From Neobacillus terrae (GTDB lineage Bacteria > Bacillota > Bacilli > Bacillales > Cytobacillaceae), in contig NZ_JAAOEO010000018.1 in assembly GCF_011393025.1 (NCBI RefSeq), positions 1 through 64,000 of the forward strand: 64,000 nt of DNA, given 5' to 3'. Under the pieces are notes generated by a model. That model did not search any database. It was not told the origin of the DNA and worked only from the letters and a program-made list of their open reading frames with translations. Position 1 is the first letter of the stretch. Every line of letters begins with the position of its first letter. Made by a program: the position numbers and the translations under genes. Below, one piece after another: positions 24,552 to 32,634 of this stretch.

Positions 24552-25022
24552 ATGAATGCAGGTTATAACTTTTATAATAATAATCCTTACTTTTATGATT
24601 CTTATAGAGCGCCGGTTGACACTCAATTAGTGAAGGATATTCAGAAAGCAATTAATGGTGAGTATAGCGCCATTGCCTGTTATGAAAGGCTTGCTCAAAT
24701 GGCAGGGTCACAGAGTGAAAGAAGGCAAATTAAGGAGATTCAAAAGGATGAAAGACGTCATTTTGAGGAGTTTGTCAGAATTTACACCAATTTGACAGGA
24801 AGGCAGCCAAGAACGGAAATCCAGGAAGGTTGTCCTAATGCCTATAGACCGGGTTTGGAGTTTGCATTTAGGGATGAGCAGGAAACCGTAGACTTTTATC
24901 ATGAGATTGCAGAGAGAGCTCAGGATCAATTTATTAAGCGAACATTCCGCCGTGCCGCAGCAGATGAACAAAATCATGCTGTGTGGTTTTTATATTTTAT
25001 GCAAAAACATCCTAGGTATTAA
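24552..25022 (+). CDS. Ferritin-like/rubrerythrin-fold protein (YhjR-like)
   Basis: The 156-aa protein has a short Tyr/Asn-rich leader (NAGYNFYNNNPYFYDSYRAP) followed by a four-helix ferritin-like domain. The di-iron ligands are visible: E in GEYSAIACYE near residue 37, ExxH in DERRHFEEF near 64-68, E in EQETVDFYHEI near 104, and DEQNHAVWF near 133-137. It resembles YhjR, made in the sporulating mother cell in B. subtilis. The Tyr-rich leader resembles spore coat proteins. GCAGGAGGTG precedes the ATG and a strong hairpin follows. Confidence 0.82.
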   Translation: MNAGYNFYNNNPYFYDSYRAPVDTQLVKDIQKAINGEYSAIACYERLAQMAGSQSERRQIKEIQKDERRHFEEFVRIYTNLTGRQPRTEIQEGCPNAYRPGLEFAFRDEQETVDFYHEIAERAQDQFIKRTFRRAAADEQNHAVWFLYFMQKHPRY

Positions 25023-25038
25023 ATGTAAAAACAAAAAA

Positions 25039-25067
25039 TTAAAGGAGGCGTATCAGCCTCCTTTAAC
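25039..25067. terminator. Hairpin after the ferritin-like gene
   Basis: TTAAAGGAGGC pairs perfectly with GCCTCCTTTAA around GTATCA. The T-tract is weak, but stem strength and position between convergent genes support a terminator. Confidence 0.7.
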
Positions 25068-25101
25068 AAAGTACATATTGCCCTTTTTTGTCCTCCTTAA
25101 C

Positions 25102-25746
25102 CTAAACTATTTGCAAGGAGTTTAATTCTTCCAACATGAGATGGTAAATATCCTCAATTTTATATTGATTAGGATTTTTTAATTTTTCTTCTGCTGCCCA
25201 TTTCTTAGCCAGATTCATTGCTACCGGGTAATCTTCAGCCATTCCAATATGTACAGGATGGGCTTTCTTGTAATCAATAGAATAATCATAATAAGAGTTA
25301 AGCAAAATAGATAGGTTCTCTAACTCCGGGACTGGGCCTGAAATCTTGATCGGTTTTCTGTTAAGGTAAGGTGTGGTCCCTTTCAGATTTGTGCTGCCGC
25401 CGTATTTGTCTTTAGCAGCATATTTCAGATTCCGGATCCCACTCATGTAAAAAGCACCAAAACATAGTGGGCAAGGCTCCAACGAAGAGTATAAGGTATA
25501 TCCATTCACTTGCTTATGTATTCGGTTATCAACCTTTAATAATGCATTTACCTCTGCGTGTGCTAGTTCATTATGAAAAATCACCGACCCATCGGTCTCT
25601 TTCATAGTGGAGCTTTTTCCACTAGAAATGATTTCTCCCTCATCATTAACCACTATTGCTCCTATTGGGCGTGAACCATCCAGGAAGGATTCCCATGCCA
25701 CTTTAAAAGTTTCTTGCCATAAATAAGGTATGTCTGACCATTTCAT
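25102..25746 (-). CDS. Cytidine/deoxycytidylate deaminase-family nucleoside deaminase
   Basis: The 214-aa protein has a zinc-dependent deaminase core at about residues 15-120. H-A-E is in NELAHAEVNALL near 62-64 and P-C-x2-C is in LEPCPLCFGAFYM near 90-93. The C-terminal 90 residues (KKAHPVHIGMAEDYPVAMNL and onward) are not part of the core domain and are probably helical. Family members deaminate guanine, cytosine or modified bases; the substrate is not readable. It is convergent with the ferritin-like gene. Confidence 0.85.
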   Translation of the reverse strand: MKWSDIPYLWQETFKVAWESFLDGSRPIGAIVVNDEGEIISSGKSSTMKETDGSVIFHNELAHAEVNALLKVDNRIHKQVNGYTLYSSLEPCPLCFGAFYMSGIRNLKYAAKDKYGGSTNLKGTTPYLNRKPIKISGPVPELENLSILLNSYYDYSIDYKKAHPVHIGMAEDYPVAMNLAKKWAAEEKLKNPNQYKIEDIYHLMLEELNSLQIV

Positions 25747-25871
25747 AAATTACCTTCCCCCACTGCTTATATATGTATTAACTTAATTATACCTTTTTTT
25801 ATATTTTTTTTAAAAATAGTATTTAAAGGAATTCTAGATGTTATTTGCTAGGGGAGGAAAAAATGTCAACA

Positions 25872-25898
25872 AAAAAAAATGGACAGCGTGTGCCGTCC
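25872..25898 (-). terminator. Terminator of the DUF1540 gene
   Basis: On the minus strand TGGACGGC and GCTGTCCA form a stem with one mismatch, followed by nine T residues. Confidence 0.8.
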
Positions 25899-25923
25899 AG
25901 TTCCCTAATATCATTTTACAAAA

Positions 25924-26076
25924 TTAACGTTTTTCGAAGGTTTTACAAGCTGTCTCCATAACATTTGCAGCTTCATCTCCGTTATGTGCAACTACAAGAA
26001 TGGAGTCAGCTACACATTGATCACCTTCAGCCCAATACTTACAATTTTCAACATCACATTTCACTTCGATTTTCAT
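25924..26076 (-). CDS. DUF1540 cysteine-rich protein (50 aa)
   Basis: The 50-residue protein has the DUF1540 signature: MKIEVKCDVENCKYWAEGDQ, with C7, C12, W15, C21 and A-D-S-I at 23-26, and a final C44. The four cysteines suggest a small metal site. DUF1540 proteins are frequent in sporulating Firmicutes and uncharacterised. AGGAGGTGG lies 6 nt before the ATG and a strong terminator follows, so it is an independent gene. Confidence 0.85.
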   Translation of the reverse strand: MKIEVKCDVENCKYWAEGDQCVADSILVVAHNGDEAANVMETACKTFEKR

Positions 26077-26260
26077 GGTGTGCCACCTCCTTTAAAAGGT
26101 TGTACTAATCCATACCCTTTTTAGAGGTGGACTAACCATTTGTTTGTATATAATAAATTCTTAAAGAATACAACTTCTTCCCAATCTATTCACTTGTGTA
26201 TTTTTAATGTGCATTTATTTAAAAGGAAGGAAAAGCCACTATAAGATAGATTAAAACGAT

Positions 26261-26294
26261 GGACAGTCTCAGCAATCGGAGGCTGTTCTTTTTT
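26261..26294 (+). terminator. Orphan plus-strand terminator-like hairpin
   Basis: GGACAGTCT and AGGCTGTTC pair (two G-U) and are followed by TTTTTTG. No plus-strand gene ends before it, so it could end a small RNA from the 26077-26260 gap or be a relic. Only a TATAAT at 26149 is seen upstream, without a matching -35. Confidence 0.45.
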
Positions 26295-26422
26295 GTTAGA
26301 CTTTCTTACATTGTCTTAATCGTTTCTAAAAAACCATGTCAGATTTTTTGACATTTATAATGATTCTCCTCGTTAAATGCTTTATGATAACTGACATAGT
26401 TAAACAGTTGGGGGCAGATATT

Positions 26423-26761
26423 GTGAAACTTAGTTGGTTTTTTCAGCTCTTGATCATTATTGGCTTCCTTTTGCTGGGTTACAGTTCAGTTGCTGCCTTT
26501 CACCTTCCTTTACCGGAAAGCGATGCCGGCATGCTTCTCCTCTTTCTGTTTCTATTAACAGGTGTGATTAAATTGGATTAGATAAAAAAAGCAGCTTCTT
26601 TTCAGTTAAAACATCTTACCTTGCTATTTATACCGCCCATTGTCAGTCTCTTTTTATCCTCCCGTTTAGGAGAGATATTAAATTGGAGTATATGCAATCT
26701 GTTAGGTACAGCTTTTTTTGTGGAATGGTATGAAAAAATAAAAAGGAGAAATCGAAAATGA
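26423..26761 (+). pseudogene. cidA: CidA/LrgA holin-like protein, interrupted by TAG
   Basis: From GTG at 26423 (GGGGGC upstream) the frame reads VKLSWFFQLLIIIGFLLLGY, HLPLPESDAGMLLLFLFLL and TGVIKLD, then TAG at 26579-26581. It continues in frame IKKAASFQLKHLTLLFIPPI to a TGA that overlaps the next ATG. This is the whole CidA family pattern (hLPlPgsi.G.llLf.lL....k, ..a..Ll.hl.llFiP). The TAG is the only visible lesion. CidA-type proteins modulate murein hydrolase export and cell death. The truncated 50-aa product lacks the last two helices. Confidence 0.8.
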
Positions 26762-27453
26762 TTACTTATACAGAAAATGTTTTTTTCTGCGTTGTGTTCA
26801 CCCTTTTATGCTACTTGTCGGGTTTATGGCTTTATATTAAATATCAAAAGAGCTGGCTGAATCCTTTGTATACCTCTTCGGTTCTTTTGATTTTATTATT
26901 GGTTTCTGGGCATATACGGGAGGATTCTTATCAAGAAGGCAGCCATATTTTTAATCAGCTATTGCAGCTGGCTGTTGTTTTACTTGCTGTTCCACTATAT
27001 AAACAATGGATGTTTTTAAAGACTAATTATAAAAAAATTCTTATGGGCGTGTTTACCGGTACGGCTATGGGAGTCATTTCTGCAGGAGTTTTGGCCAGTA
27101 TTTTTCACTTGAAACATCAATTAGTCGCTTCATTAATACCAAAGTCTGTCACCCTTCCAATTGCTTTAATTATTTCAAGTGATCTTGGAGGCCTTACATC
27201 AACCACCGTTTTCTTTGTTGTTTTATCCGCCCTTATTTCTTTAACAATTGGCCCTCATTTATTTAAAGGTTTAGAAATAAAAAGCAAGGCGGCCAAAGGG
27301 TTGGCAATGGATACCTCTGCATAAATGCTAGGGGCGAACCGTTCCCTTCTTTGGGGTGAAGAAGAAGGCGCAATGGGGAGCGCAGCGATGATTACCTCTG
27401 CTGTTCTACTATCCATTTTAGTTCCAATCCTGCCATTGATTTTGAAATTATAA
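26758..27453 (+). pseudogene. cidB: CidB/LrgB partner protein, interrupted near the C-terminus
   Basis: The start overlaps the cidA stop (ATGA) behind AAAAGGAG. The frame encodes 188 aa of the multi-pass LrgB family (SVTLPIALIISSDLGGLTST, then FVVLSALISLTIGPHLFKG) to TAA at 27322-27324. It continues in frame MLGANRSLLWGEEEGAMGSA and a final helix to 27453. The family-typical text here is KG.A.GT.SHaiGT..a.e.gee.Ga, so the TAA sits where a histidine is expected. The last helix is lost unless the stop is read through. Both partners of the pair are therefore damaged. Confidence 0.78.
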
Positions 27454-27475
27454 TTTTTAAAAGGAGTTAATGAAA

Positions 27476-27640
27476 ATGGTACATTCAAGAGGGATAAAAT
27501 TAGCGAAACAAATCATACAATTAGATTTAAAAAGAGATGAACTATTTGAAGAACTAGCAATGATGCTGGGCTCAAAGGCGAATGATTTGCTCAGGGCTAT
27601 ACAAAATCAAATAGAGCTGGATGATGATAAAACTGCATGA
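27476..27640 (+). CDS. Small hypothetical protein (54 aa)
   Basis: No family is recognised. The 54-aa product (MVHSRGIKLAKQIIQLDLKR and onward) is amphipathic and helical, with an acidic C-terminal end. It may be a small regulator, but no HTH is convincing. The ATG at 27476 has AAGGAG 9 nt upstream; an ATG at 27470 is too close. It follows the cidB pseudogene by 22 nt and has its own terminator. Confidence 0.6.
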   Translation: MVHSRGIKLAKQIIQLDLKRDELFEELAMMLGSKANDLLRAIQNQIELDDDKTA

Positions 27641-27654
27641 AAAAGAGTTCCGTC

Positions 27655-27688
27655 AAAGACAGTCTTGGATTGGAGACTGTCTTTTTTA
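27655..27688 (+). terminator. Terminator of the cid region
   Basis: AAAGACAGTCT and AGACTGTCTTT form a perfect stem around an 8-nt loop and run into TTTTTT. Confidence 0.88.
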
Positions 27689-27775
27689 ATTCGAAAATTG
27701 GACATAAAGTTTAATCAGTTCCTAACCATGACAATGATAAAATATTAAAATCCGGGGAAAAGGAGGTCAAACCTT

Positions 27776-28081
27776 TTGAACAAAGCAGAAATCATCGCAC
27801 GAAGAATATTTGGCTGGAAATTAAACAGATGGGACCGATGGTATGATTTTGAAAACAATATCTTTATTCCTGTTTCCAAATTTCAGCCAGAGCAAAACAT
27901 TGACCACGCGATGCTGATTGTTAAAAAATTAGAAGAGGATGGTTTTACCTATAAAACCAATGGAGATAGCGAGGTTTGCTTTAATGAGGTATGTGCTGTA
28001 GGCAGTACCTTAGCTGAGGCTATCACAAACGCGGCCTGCGATATGGTGGACAATGGCTCCATCGCGGATGAATGGCTTTAA
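27776..28081 (+). CDS. Phage ABA sandwich-domain protein
   Basis: The 101-aa protein matches the small Phage_ABA_S domain: IARRIFGWKLNRWDRWYDFE, a YDFENNIFIPVSKFQPEQ stretch, IDHAMLIVKKLEEDGF, and the tail TLAEAITNAACDMVDNG. Such proteins are common in phage genomes as uncharacterised early proteins. The start is TTG with AAAGGAGGT 8 nt upstream. No other phage gene is near, so it is probably a domesticated leftover. Confidence 0.72.
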   Translation: MNKAEIIARRIFGWKLNRWDRWYDFENNIFIPVSKFQPEQNIDHAMLIVKKLEEDGFTYKTNGDSEVCFNEVCAVGSTLAEAITNAACDMVDNGSIADEWL

Positions 28082-28199
28082 AATAAATTATTCGAATTGT
28101 GTTAAGAAAAAATTTGCAAATGAAGAGAAATGGATTTGCTGCGTAGAAATATATTGCCTTATTGTCCGGAGAAAGATTTCATAGGTAGAGAGCTACAAT

Positions 28200-28228
28200 A
28201 AAAAAAGCCTATCCAAATTGATAGGCTT
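28200..28228 (-). terminator. Terminator of the second RsbR paralog
   Basis: AAAGCCTATC and GATAGGCTTT pair perfectly around CAAATT; on the minus strand a run of T follows. Confidence 0.85.
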
Positions 28229-29046
28229 TAAAATCTATTTTTTAACGCTTGTTTTAAATTACCCATGGTACTGATATTTGTAAAATCAATTCCTAAATGA
28301 ACGACTGCTTGTGCAATTTCCGGCCGAATGCCAATAAAGGTTGGTTTTACTCCAATTAAATTCAGAGAATGTGCTATTTTAAACAGCTGGTCTGCAACCA
28401 TAGTATCCACTATAGGTACACCGGATAAATCAATGATTAATTCAGTATTCTTTAGCTCACTGCATTTTTCTAGTGCTGTTTCCATCAAGACCTTAGCCCT
28501 GTCAGTATCGATCTCCCCTACCAATGGAAGAATTGCAATATTGTCGGAAACAGAAACAATAGGTGCAGAAATTTCAAGCATGGATTGTCTGACAAAACTG
28601 AGATTTTTTGCGTGTTGCTTCACATAGGAAGTACTAAAAACATACGCTGTCTGGTCTAAAAATGAATCGATTATTTTATTTATATGTAAAAAGGACTTGA
28701 AGTTCAGTTCATCATGATTCTGATTTTCAACAAATTCCCAGATCACCTCACGGTAGACCTTTATCGTTTTCATGAGTTCATCAATTCCTACATTATACTG
28801 GGCCGCTCCGGCACCCGTTTGTTGGGCCCAGTCGGTTAATTGTTCCCACACATTCTCAGGCTGATTAGAAATAATAGCCTTACCAATATACTCGATAAGC
28901 TTTCCTCTCCATCTGACAATCTCCCGATCCTTGATACTGGATTCATTTAAAAACTGAGTGTATCTCTCATTCAATCTATGACTTATTTTGGATGATAATT
29001 GAAGCTGCTGATCTACTAGTAATGTTCCTAAATGCTCTAATGGCAA
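28228..29046 (-). CDS. RsbR-family stressosome co-antagonist
   Basis: The 272-aa protein has an N-terminal globin-like helical sensor (1-150) and a C-terminal STAS domain (ISAPIVSVSDNIAILPLVGE, LIIDLSGVPIVDTMVADQLF, FIGIRPEIAQAVVHLGI). Both RsbT-target threonines are kept, in GEIDTDRA and PIVDTMVA, as in RsbRA. It should therefore join stressosomes and relay environmental stress to SigB, unlike the paralog at 20190. The start is TTG with AGGAGG 8 nt upstream. It is monocistronic, away from any rsb operon. Confidence 0.9.
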   Translation of the reverse strand: MPLEHLGTLLVDQQLQLSSKISHRLNERYTQFLNESSIKDREIVRWRGKLIEYIGKAIISNQPENVWEQLTDWAQQTGAGAAQYNVGIDELMKTIKVYREVIWEFVENQNHDELNFKSFLHINKIIDSFLDQTAYVFSTSYVKQHAKNLSFVRQSMLEISAPIVSVSDNIAILPLVGEIDTDRAKVLMETALEKCSELKNTELIIDLSGVPIVDTMVADQLFKIAHSLNLIGVKPTFIGIRPEIAQAVVHLGIDFTNISTMGNLKQALKNRF

Positions 29047-29127
29047 CTTATATCCTCCTGCTCAGCAAGTAATTTAGTAACTTATTTATAACCCTAAAAG
29101 TAATAAAAGGCAAACTACCCAGTATTA

Positions 29128-29166
29128 AAAAAGCCTTCAACCCTTTTTGGATTGAAGACTTTTGAT
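29128..29166 (-). terminator. Terminator of the amino-acid ABC operon
   Basis: On the minus strand GTCTTCAA and TTGAAGGC form a stem around an 11-nt loop, followed by TTTTTT. Confidence 0.7.
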
Positions 29167-29172
29167 TTCATA

Positions 29173-29910
29173 TTAAATGTGGTTTAATACCTTGCTTAGG
29201 AAGGACTTTGTACGGTTATGCTGAGGATTGCCGAATAGTTCATCAGGAGTATTTTCTTCAACTATATAGCCGCCGTCCATAAAAATAACCCGATCCCCTA
29301 CCTCTTTAGCGAAGCCCATTTCGTGAGTAACAACGACCATGGTCATTCCTTCTTTAGCAAGCTGCTGCATGACCTCGAGAACATCTCCTACCATTTCTGG
29401 GTCAAGCGCCGAAGTCGGCTCATCAAAAAGCATAATTTTAGGATTCATGGCAAGTGCTCTTGCTATAGCAACACGCTGCTTTTGGCCACCGGAAAGCTCG
29501 CCTGGATAGCTGTTTGCTTTCTCGCGTAGTCCTACTTTATCAAGCAGCTCCATTGCTCTTTTTTCTGTTTCTGCTTTTTCAGCTGAGCGGACTTTCATAG
29601 GAGCAAGCGTGATATTTTCTAAAACTGTTTTGTGAGGGAACAGATTGAACTGCTGAAAAACCATCCCTACCTCTTGACGTACTTTGTTGATGTTGACTTT
29701 AGGGTCGGTGATGTTATTTCCATTAATAACAACCTCTCCGCCGGAAATATCTTCGAGACGGTTTAAACACCGCAGGAAGGTACTTTTTCCTGAACCAGAT
29801 GGCCCAATAACACAGATAACCTCTTTTTCCTTTACTTCTGCGTTTATATCCTTTAAGACCTCAACACTGCCAAATGACTTTTTCAGATTTTTTACAGAAA
29901 TTATAATCAT
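29173..29910 (-). CDS. Polar amino-acid ABC transporter ATPase (GlnQ-like)
   Basis: The 245-aa ATPase has Walker A GPSGSGKST near residues 36-44, Q-loop MVFQQFNLFPH, signature LSGGQKQR near 138-145, Walker B IMLFDEPTSALDP and H-loop VVTHEM. It belongs to the polar amino-acid uptake family that energises glutamine, cystine or arginine import. The gene overlaps the permease stop by 4 nt (ATGA). The substrate is not fixed by sequence; the adjacent LysR regulator may respond to it. Confidence 0.93.
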   Translation of the reverse strand: MIIISVKNLKKSFGSVEVLKDINAEVKEKEVICVIGPSGSGKSTFLRCLNRLEDISGGEVVINGNNITDPKVNINKVRQEVGMVFQQFNLFPHKTVLENITLAPMKVRSAEKAETEKRAMELLDKVGLREKANSYPGELSGGQKQRVAIARALAMNPKIMLFDEPTSALDPEMVGDVLEVMQQLAKEGMTMVVVTHEMGFAKEVGDRVIFMDGGYIVEENTPDELFGNPQHNRTKSFLSKVLNHI

Positions 29911-30551
29911 CGCAGTTCGAACCTCCTCTCAACGAAACTAGCCAATGCAGAAATAAGGTAAATGATAATGAAGTAAATAACCCCAACTGTAAGCCAGATT
30001 TTGAATGCTTCAAAGGTAGCAGAAGCCTGGATTTGTCCCTGCTGGGTTAAATCGGCTATTCCGATGATAGATAATAGGGATGTATCTTTTAAACTAATAA
30101 TTGATTGGTTTGTAATGGTTGGCAGCATTCTTCTAAAAGCCTGTGGCAGGATGACATGGCGCATTGCCTGTGATCCTGTAAGACCAAGAGATCTAGCCGC
30201 TTCTGTTTGTCCTTTATCGATAGACTGGATACCAGCACGAATAATCTCGGAAAAGTAGGCACCAGCATTTATTGCTACTGTAATTATACCAGCGGTTGTG
30301 CTATTTAATGATACAAAATGTAATGAATTGATTCCGAAATAAATGAAAAATAACTGAACAATGAATGGAGTGCCACGTATAGCGTTTACATAGACTATCG
30401 CAATCCAGTTTAGAATTTTAATAGGTGCAAGCCTGAACAGAGCAACTAATAAACCAAGTAAGAATCCCAGGATTATTGCAATTATAAAAATATATATGGT
30501 AACTTCGAGTCCTTTTAATAAAAGAGGAATTGCTGAAGAAATTACATCCAT
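29907..30551 (-). CDS. Polar amino-acid ABC transporter permease (GlnP-like)
   Basis: The roughly 214-aa protein has five membrane helices and the HisM/GlnP signature IRGTPFIVQLFFIYFG near residue 70 and the EAA loop EAARSLGLTGSQAMRHVILP near 140. The start at 30551 (MDVISSAIP) follows AAAGGAG. The upstream gene for the binding protein is separated by a terminator hairpin and an inserted repeat (copy B), so expression of the permease and ATPase relative to the binding protein may be lowered. Confidence 0.92.
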   Translation of the reverse strand: MDVISSAIPLLLKGLEVTIYIFIIAIILGFLLGLLVALFRLAPIKILNWIAIVYVNAIRGTPFIVQLFFIYFGINSLHFVSLNSTTAGIITVAINAGAYFSEIIRAGIQSIDKGQTEAARSLGLTGSQAMRHVILPQAFRRMLPTITNQSIISLKDTSLLSIIGIADLTQQGQIQASATFEAFKIWLTVGVIYFIIIYLISALASFVERRFELR

Positions 30552-30570
30552 AGGTGTGTCTTCTCCTTTC

Positions 30571-30665
30571 TTAGAAAAACTTGGCATTTGCCAAGTCCTT
30601 TTTGGCGGATGCCTTAGTTTTGCTTATGGGTTCAGAATTTATGGATATAAATTCTGATTAGCTAA
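30571..30665 (+). repeat. Dispersed hairpin repeat, copy B (short form)
   Basis: A 95-bp element begins TTAGAAAAACTTGGC, ends CTGATTAGCTAA and is nearly identical to copy A. It lies inside the transporter operon, between the binding-protein gene and the permease, and its own hairpins would add structure to the transcript. Confidence 0.85.
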
Positions 30666-30667
30666 AA

Positions 30668-30692
30668 ACAAAGCGCGCATTAAGCGCGCCCG
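30668..30692 (-). terminator. Intra-operon terminator after the binding-protein gene
   Basis: On the minus strand GCGCGC ATTAA-type loop GCGCGC forms a GC-only stem followed by TTTGTTTTT. It would partly end transcription so that the binding protein is made in excess over the membrane parts. Confidence 0.8.
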
Positions 30693-30697
30693 TTTGC

Positions 30698-31477
30698 TTA
30701 TTTAGCTAAATAAGAGTTGATGATCTTGTCATATGTTCCGTCTTTCTTCAATTCAGCCAGGCCTTTGTTGATCTTCTTCAATACATCCTGATTTTGGCCT
30801 TTCAGTACAGCGATACCGTATTTGTCACCATTCAAACGGTCTCCAATGATTTTAAGGCCAAGATCTTTTTTCGCAATCGCATAAGAGATAACTGGGTAGT
30901 CTTCGATAAGAGCATCAGCGTTTCCGTTTGAAACTTCCTGGAACATTGATGGGCTATCATTGAATTGTTCTACCTCAATGCCTAATTTAGAAGCATTGTC
31001 CTGAGCGTATTTCGCACCAGTTGTACCTTTTTTAACCGCTACTTTTTTACCTTTTAGATCATTAACGGACTTAATTTTGCTATTATCTTTCTTTACAACA
31101 ACTGTTAATCCTGCATCAAAATATGGATTTGAGAAATCCACAACCTTTTTACGTTCATCTGTGATACTCATGCCAGCAATAGCTACATCAAGCTGGTTAG
31201 CCTGCATAGCAGGAATGATTCCGCCGAAATCCATTGGAGAAAGTTTGATTTTGAAGCCTTGATTTTTTGCAATGGCGTTGATTAATTCAATATCAATTCC
31301 CTTATATTGGTCGCCTTCTTTAAACTCAAAAGGAGGATAAGTTGTATCAACACCAACCTTATAAACCTTTCCAGCACCAGCACCATTTGTTTCTTTTGAA
31401 TCATTATTGCTGCTGCCACATGCTGCAAGCACAACAGCCATTAAAAGACTTAAACTTACTAAAAGAAATTTTTTCAT
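30698..31477 (-). CDS. Polar amino-acid ABC transporter substrate-binding lipoprotein
   Basis: This is a type 3 periplasmic-binding-protein-fold lipoprotein, about 259 aa. The signal peptide MKKFLLVSLSLLMAVVLAAC has the lipobox LAAC with lipidated Cys20, followed by a Ser/Asn linker. The mature part begins YKVGVDTTYPPFEFKEGDQY, with IDIELINAIAK and the arginine-carboxylate site region GMSITDERKKVVDFSNPYFD. The start at 31477 has AGAAGGG 9 nt upstream. It is divergent from the LysR regulator. Confidence 0.92.
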   Translation of the reverse strand: MKKFLLVSLSLLMAVVLAACGSSNNDSKETNGAGAGKVYKVGVDTTYPPFEFKEGDQYKGIDIELINAIAKNQGFKIKLSPMDFGGIIPAMQANQLDVAIAGMSITDERKKVVDFSNPYFDAGLTVVVKKDNSKIKSVNDLKGKKVAVKKGTTGAKYAQDNASKLGIEVEQFNDSPSMFQEVSNGNADALIEDYPVISYAIAKKDLGLKIIGDRLNGDKYGIAVLKGQNQDVLKKINKGLAELKKDGTYDKIINSYLAK

Positions 31478-31675
31478 TTTAACCATCCCTTCTAAGTATC
31501 TAAATACATTCACTATTTTATCAGTATATTAAAAATTAGTTAAATAATATGAATATATTTTATACTAACTTTTCTTTCTTTTTACTAAATATTATCTTAA
31601 TAATAAATTTCTATCTTAACAATACATTTTTTTGTTATAATTAATCTCGATTTGATATGAATTGGAGGTTTAGAT

Positions 31676-32587
31676 ATGGAGCTTAGACAATTAATTTATT
31701 TTATTGAGGTTGCAAAACAAGAGCACGTATCCAGTGCTGCGGAATCTTTGCATGTTGCACAGTCTGCTGTAAGTCGCCAGATTAGTAATTTAGAAGCAGA
31801 ATTAGGTGTACAGCTTTTAGAAAAAGATGGTCGCAATATTAAGTTAACTCATATTGGAAAACTATTTGCTAAACAGGCAGCAATTGGGATTAAAGCCATT
31901 AATAATGCCAAGCAGTTAGTGGATGAATATATAGATCCAGATCGTGGAACCATCCGAATTGGTTTCCCAACGAGCTTTGCTAGTAATATTCTACCTAGTA
32001 TTATAACAGCATTTAAAAAGAAGCACCCTGACGCACGCTTTCATCTTCGGCAGGGATCTTATCAATTTTTAATAGATGCCGTTAAAAACCGGGAAATTGA
32101 CCTAGCTTTTATTGGTCCAGTACCCTCAAGGGATCCTGACATTCGTACAGATATACTTTTTACAGAACAATTCCTGGCCCTTTTGCCAAAAAGCCATCCA
32201 CTTGCACAGGATAAAACCATTACCCTGCTGAAATTAATGAGGGAATCTTTTGTTTTGTTTCCACAAGGCTATATCCTTCGGAAAATTGTCGAGGATTCTT
32301 GTCTTCAGGCGGGATTCCGGCCTATCATCCCTTTTGAGGGTGAAGACCTGGATGCAATAAAAGGATTAGTATCATCGGGTATGGCTGTCACATTATTACC
32401 AGAGGTAACTCTTAACGACAATCTTCCAAGAGATACCGTTAAGATAAAAATTTCTCAGCCAGAGGTAAGAAGAAGCGTTGGTTTAATAACTCCTAAACAC
32501 CGAGAGCTCTCCCCCTCAGAAACCCTTTTTTATAACTTCGTAAAAGAGTACTTTGCTTACTATGATGAATACAAAACACAAGCCTGA
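31676..32587 (+). CDS. LysR-family transcriptional regulator
   Basis: The 303-aa LTTR has its HTH at residues 1-60 (MELRQLIYFIEVAKQEHVSS, AQSAVSRQISNLEAELG) and an effector domain at 90-295. Its layout is of the GltC/CynR/YwbI kind. It is transcribed divergently from the amino-acid ABC transporter, so it probably controls that operon. The 200-bp AT-rich intergenic region contains ATTATCTTAATAATAAAT-like T-N11-A candidates. GGAGG lies 7 nt before the ATG. Confidence 0.92.
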   Translation: MELRQLIYFIEVAKQEHVSSAAESLHVAQSAVSRQISNLEAELGVQLLEKDGRNIKLTHIGKLFAKQAAIGIKAINNAKQLVDEYIDPDRGTIRIGFPTSFASNILPSIITAFKKKHPDARFHLRQGSYQFLIDAVKNREIDLAFIGPVPSRDPDIRTDILFTEQFLALLPKSHPLAQDKTITLLKLMRESFVLFPQGYILRKIVEDSCLQAGFRPIIPFEGEDLDAIKGLVSSGMAVTLLPEVTLNDNLPRDTVKIKISQPEVRRSVGLITPKHRELSPSETLFYNFVKEYFAYYDEYKTQA

Positions 32588-32610
32588 ATCGGAGAATTCA
32601 GGCTTTTTTA
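32581..32610 (+). terminator. Terminator of the LysR gene
   Basis: AGCCTGAAT and ATTCAGGCT form a perfect stem around a 6-nt loop and run into TTTTTT. The stop codon lies inside the stem. Confidence 0.85.
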
Positions 32611-32634
32611 AGTAATAAAGTTTACATAATAACA

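Noticed and set aside
27776..28081. Prophage marker
   Set aside because: The phage ABA-sandwich protein stands alone; no integrase, terminase or structural genes are present in the window.
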